Below are positions 63,892-64,000 of a stretch of 64,000 bases of DNA, one piece after another. Under the pieces are notes generated by a model, which searched no databases, was not told where the DNA came from, and saw nothing but the letters and a program-made list of their open reading frames with translations. Position numbers and translations under genes: made by a program. The stretch spans positions 744,001 to 808,000 of the forward strand of contig NZ_AP022619.1 in assembly GCF_010731655.1 (NCBI RefSeq). The letters run 5' to 3'. This stretch comes from Mycobacterium paraseoulense. Its GTDB lineage: Bacteria > Actinomycetota > Actinomycetes > Mycobacteriales > Mycobacteriaceae. Each line of letters starts with the position of its first letter. Positions within the stretch are counted from its first letter, which is position 1.

Positions 63892-64000
63892 CTAGACCCG
63901 CGCGGGTTCCTTCTCCTCCTGCACCGGGCCCAGCCGCCAGGGGCCGCCGCCGAGCAATTGCAGCTCTTGTTCGTGGTGCTGCTCGACGGTGGGCCGGTGA
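63892..64000 (-). CDS. C-terminal end of an ABC transporter, BacA/SbmA type (partial)
   Basis: The minus strand is open from the window end to a TAG at 63892-63894 and encodes [20 protein letters not shown] followed by [15 protein letters not shown]. The HRxTxxxxH start resembles the end of the ATPase domain of ABC transporters of the Rv1819c/BacA family, which lies at this position in M. tuberculosis. Only about 35 residues are visible. Confidence 0.55.
   Translation of the reverse strand, partial: HRPTVEQHHEQELQLLGGGPWRLGPVQEEKEPARV

Overview
The window is high-GC, gene-dense DNA from a slow-growing mycobacterium. It contains the complete ESX-5 (type VII) secretion locus, three PE/PPE clusters, an F420-type gene set and several lipid or sterol catabolism genes. 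From about 27.4 kb to the end, the gene order follows the M. tuberculosis block malQ - eccB5 - eccC5 - cyp143 - ferredoxin - PPE/PE - esxMN - espG5 - eccD5 - mycP5 - eccE5 - eccA5 - PPE/PPE - DUF732 - mgtC - erg3 - protease - TetR - flavoprotein. The differences (extra PPE copies, long spacers, added DUF732, nitroreductase and VOC genes) suggest a non-tuberculosis species such as a member of the M. avium complex. The species is an inference; no rRNA or other species marker is present. Comparisons with M. tuberculosis are from memory.

Region 1 (0-20.5 kb) is accessory metabolism. It has two TetR regulators, a D-aminoacylase-type amidohydrolase, a small methyltransferase and an enoyl-CoA hydratase. 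A tightly packed eight-gene minus-strand operon (13962 down to 5343) then encodes a mycofactocin-coupled-type SDR, E1alpha and E1beta of a 2-oxoacid-dehydrogenase-like enzyme, a free lipoyl domain, an enoyl-CoA hydratase, an acyl-CoA synthetase, a Rieske oxygenase and a 3-ketosteroid-dehydrogenase-like flavoprotein. It faces a divergent CaiB-type CoA-transferase. Next come a WS/DGAT acyltransferase with a DosR-like box upstream, a small ANTAR-type protein, and a three-gene module: an IclR regulator divergent from a berberine-bridge FAD oxidase and a PhlG-like C-C hydrolase.

Region 2 (20.5-29.5 kb) holds a DUF4407 membrane protein, small conserved genes, a fusion of a b-type membrane domain with a sulfite-oxidase-like molybdoenzyme, an LLM/F420 oxidoreductase with a SnoaL-like partner, and malQ.

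Region 3 (30-57 kb) is ESX-5. EccB5, EccC5, EccD5 and EccE5 form the membrane complex, MycP5 is the mycosin protease, EccA5 and EspG5 are the cytosolic ATPase and chaperone, and EsxM/EsxN and the PE/PPE proteins are substrates. The PPE cluster contains two PPE genes, each present twice at more than 99% DNA identity. That identity stops at the gene ends, and the second set lacks an intact PE gene. Perfect hairpins lie upstream of PE19 and between esxN and espG5.

Region 4 (57-64 kb) carries two secreted DUF732 proteins, mgtC, erg3, a secreted trypsin-like protease, a deazaflavin-type nitroreductase and a TetR regulator. A VOC protein and a KstD-like flavoprotein follow, preceded by a KstR-like palindrome. 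The 3' end of a BacA/SbmA-type ABC transporter gene runs off the window.

I saw no tRNA, rRNA, CRISPR array, IS element or phage gene.
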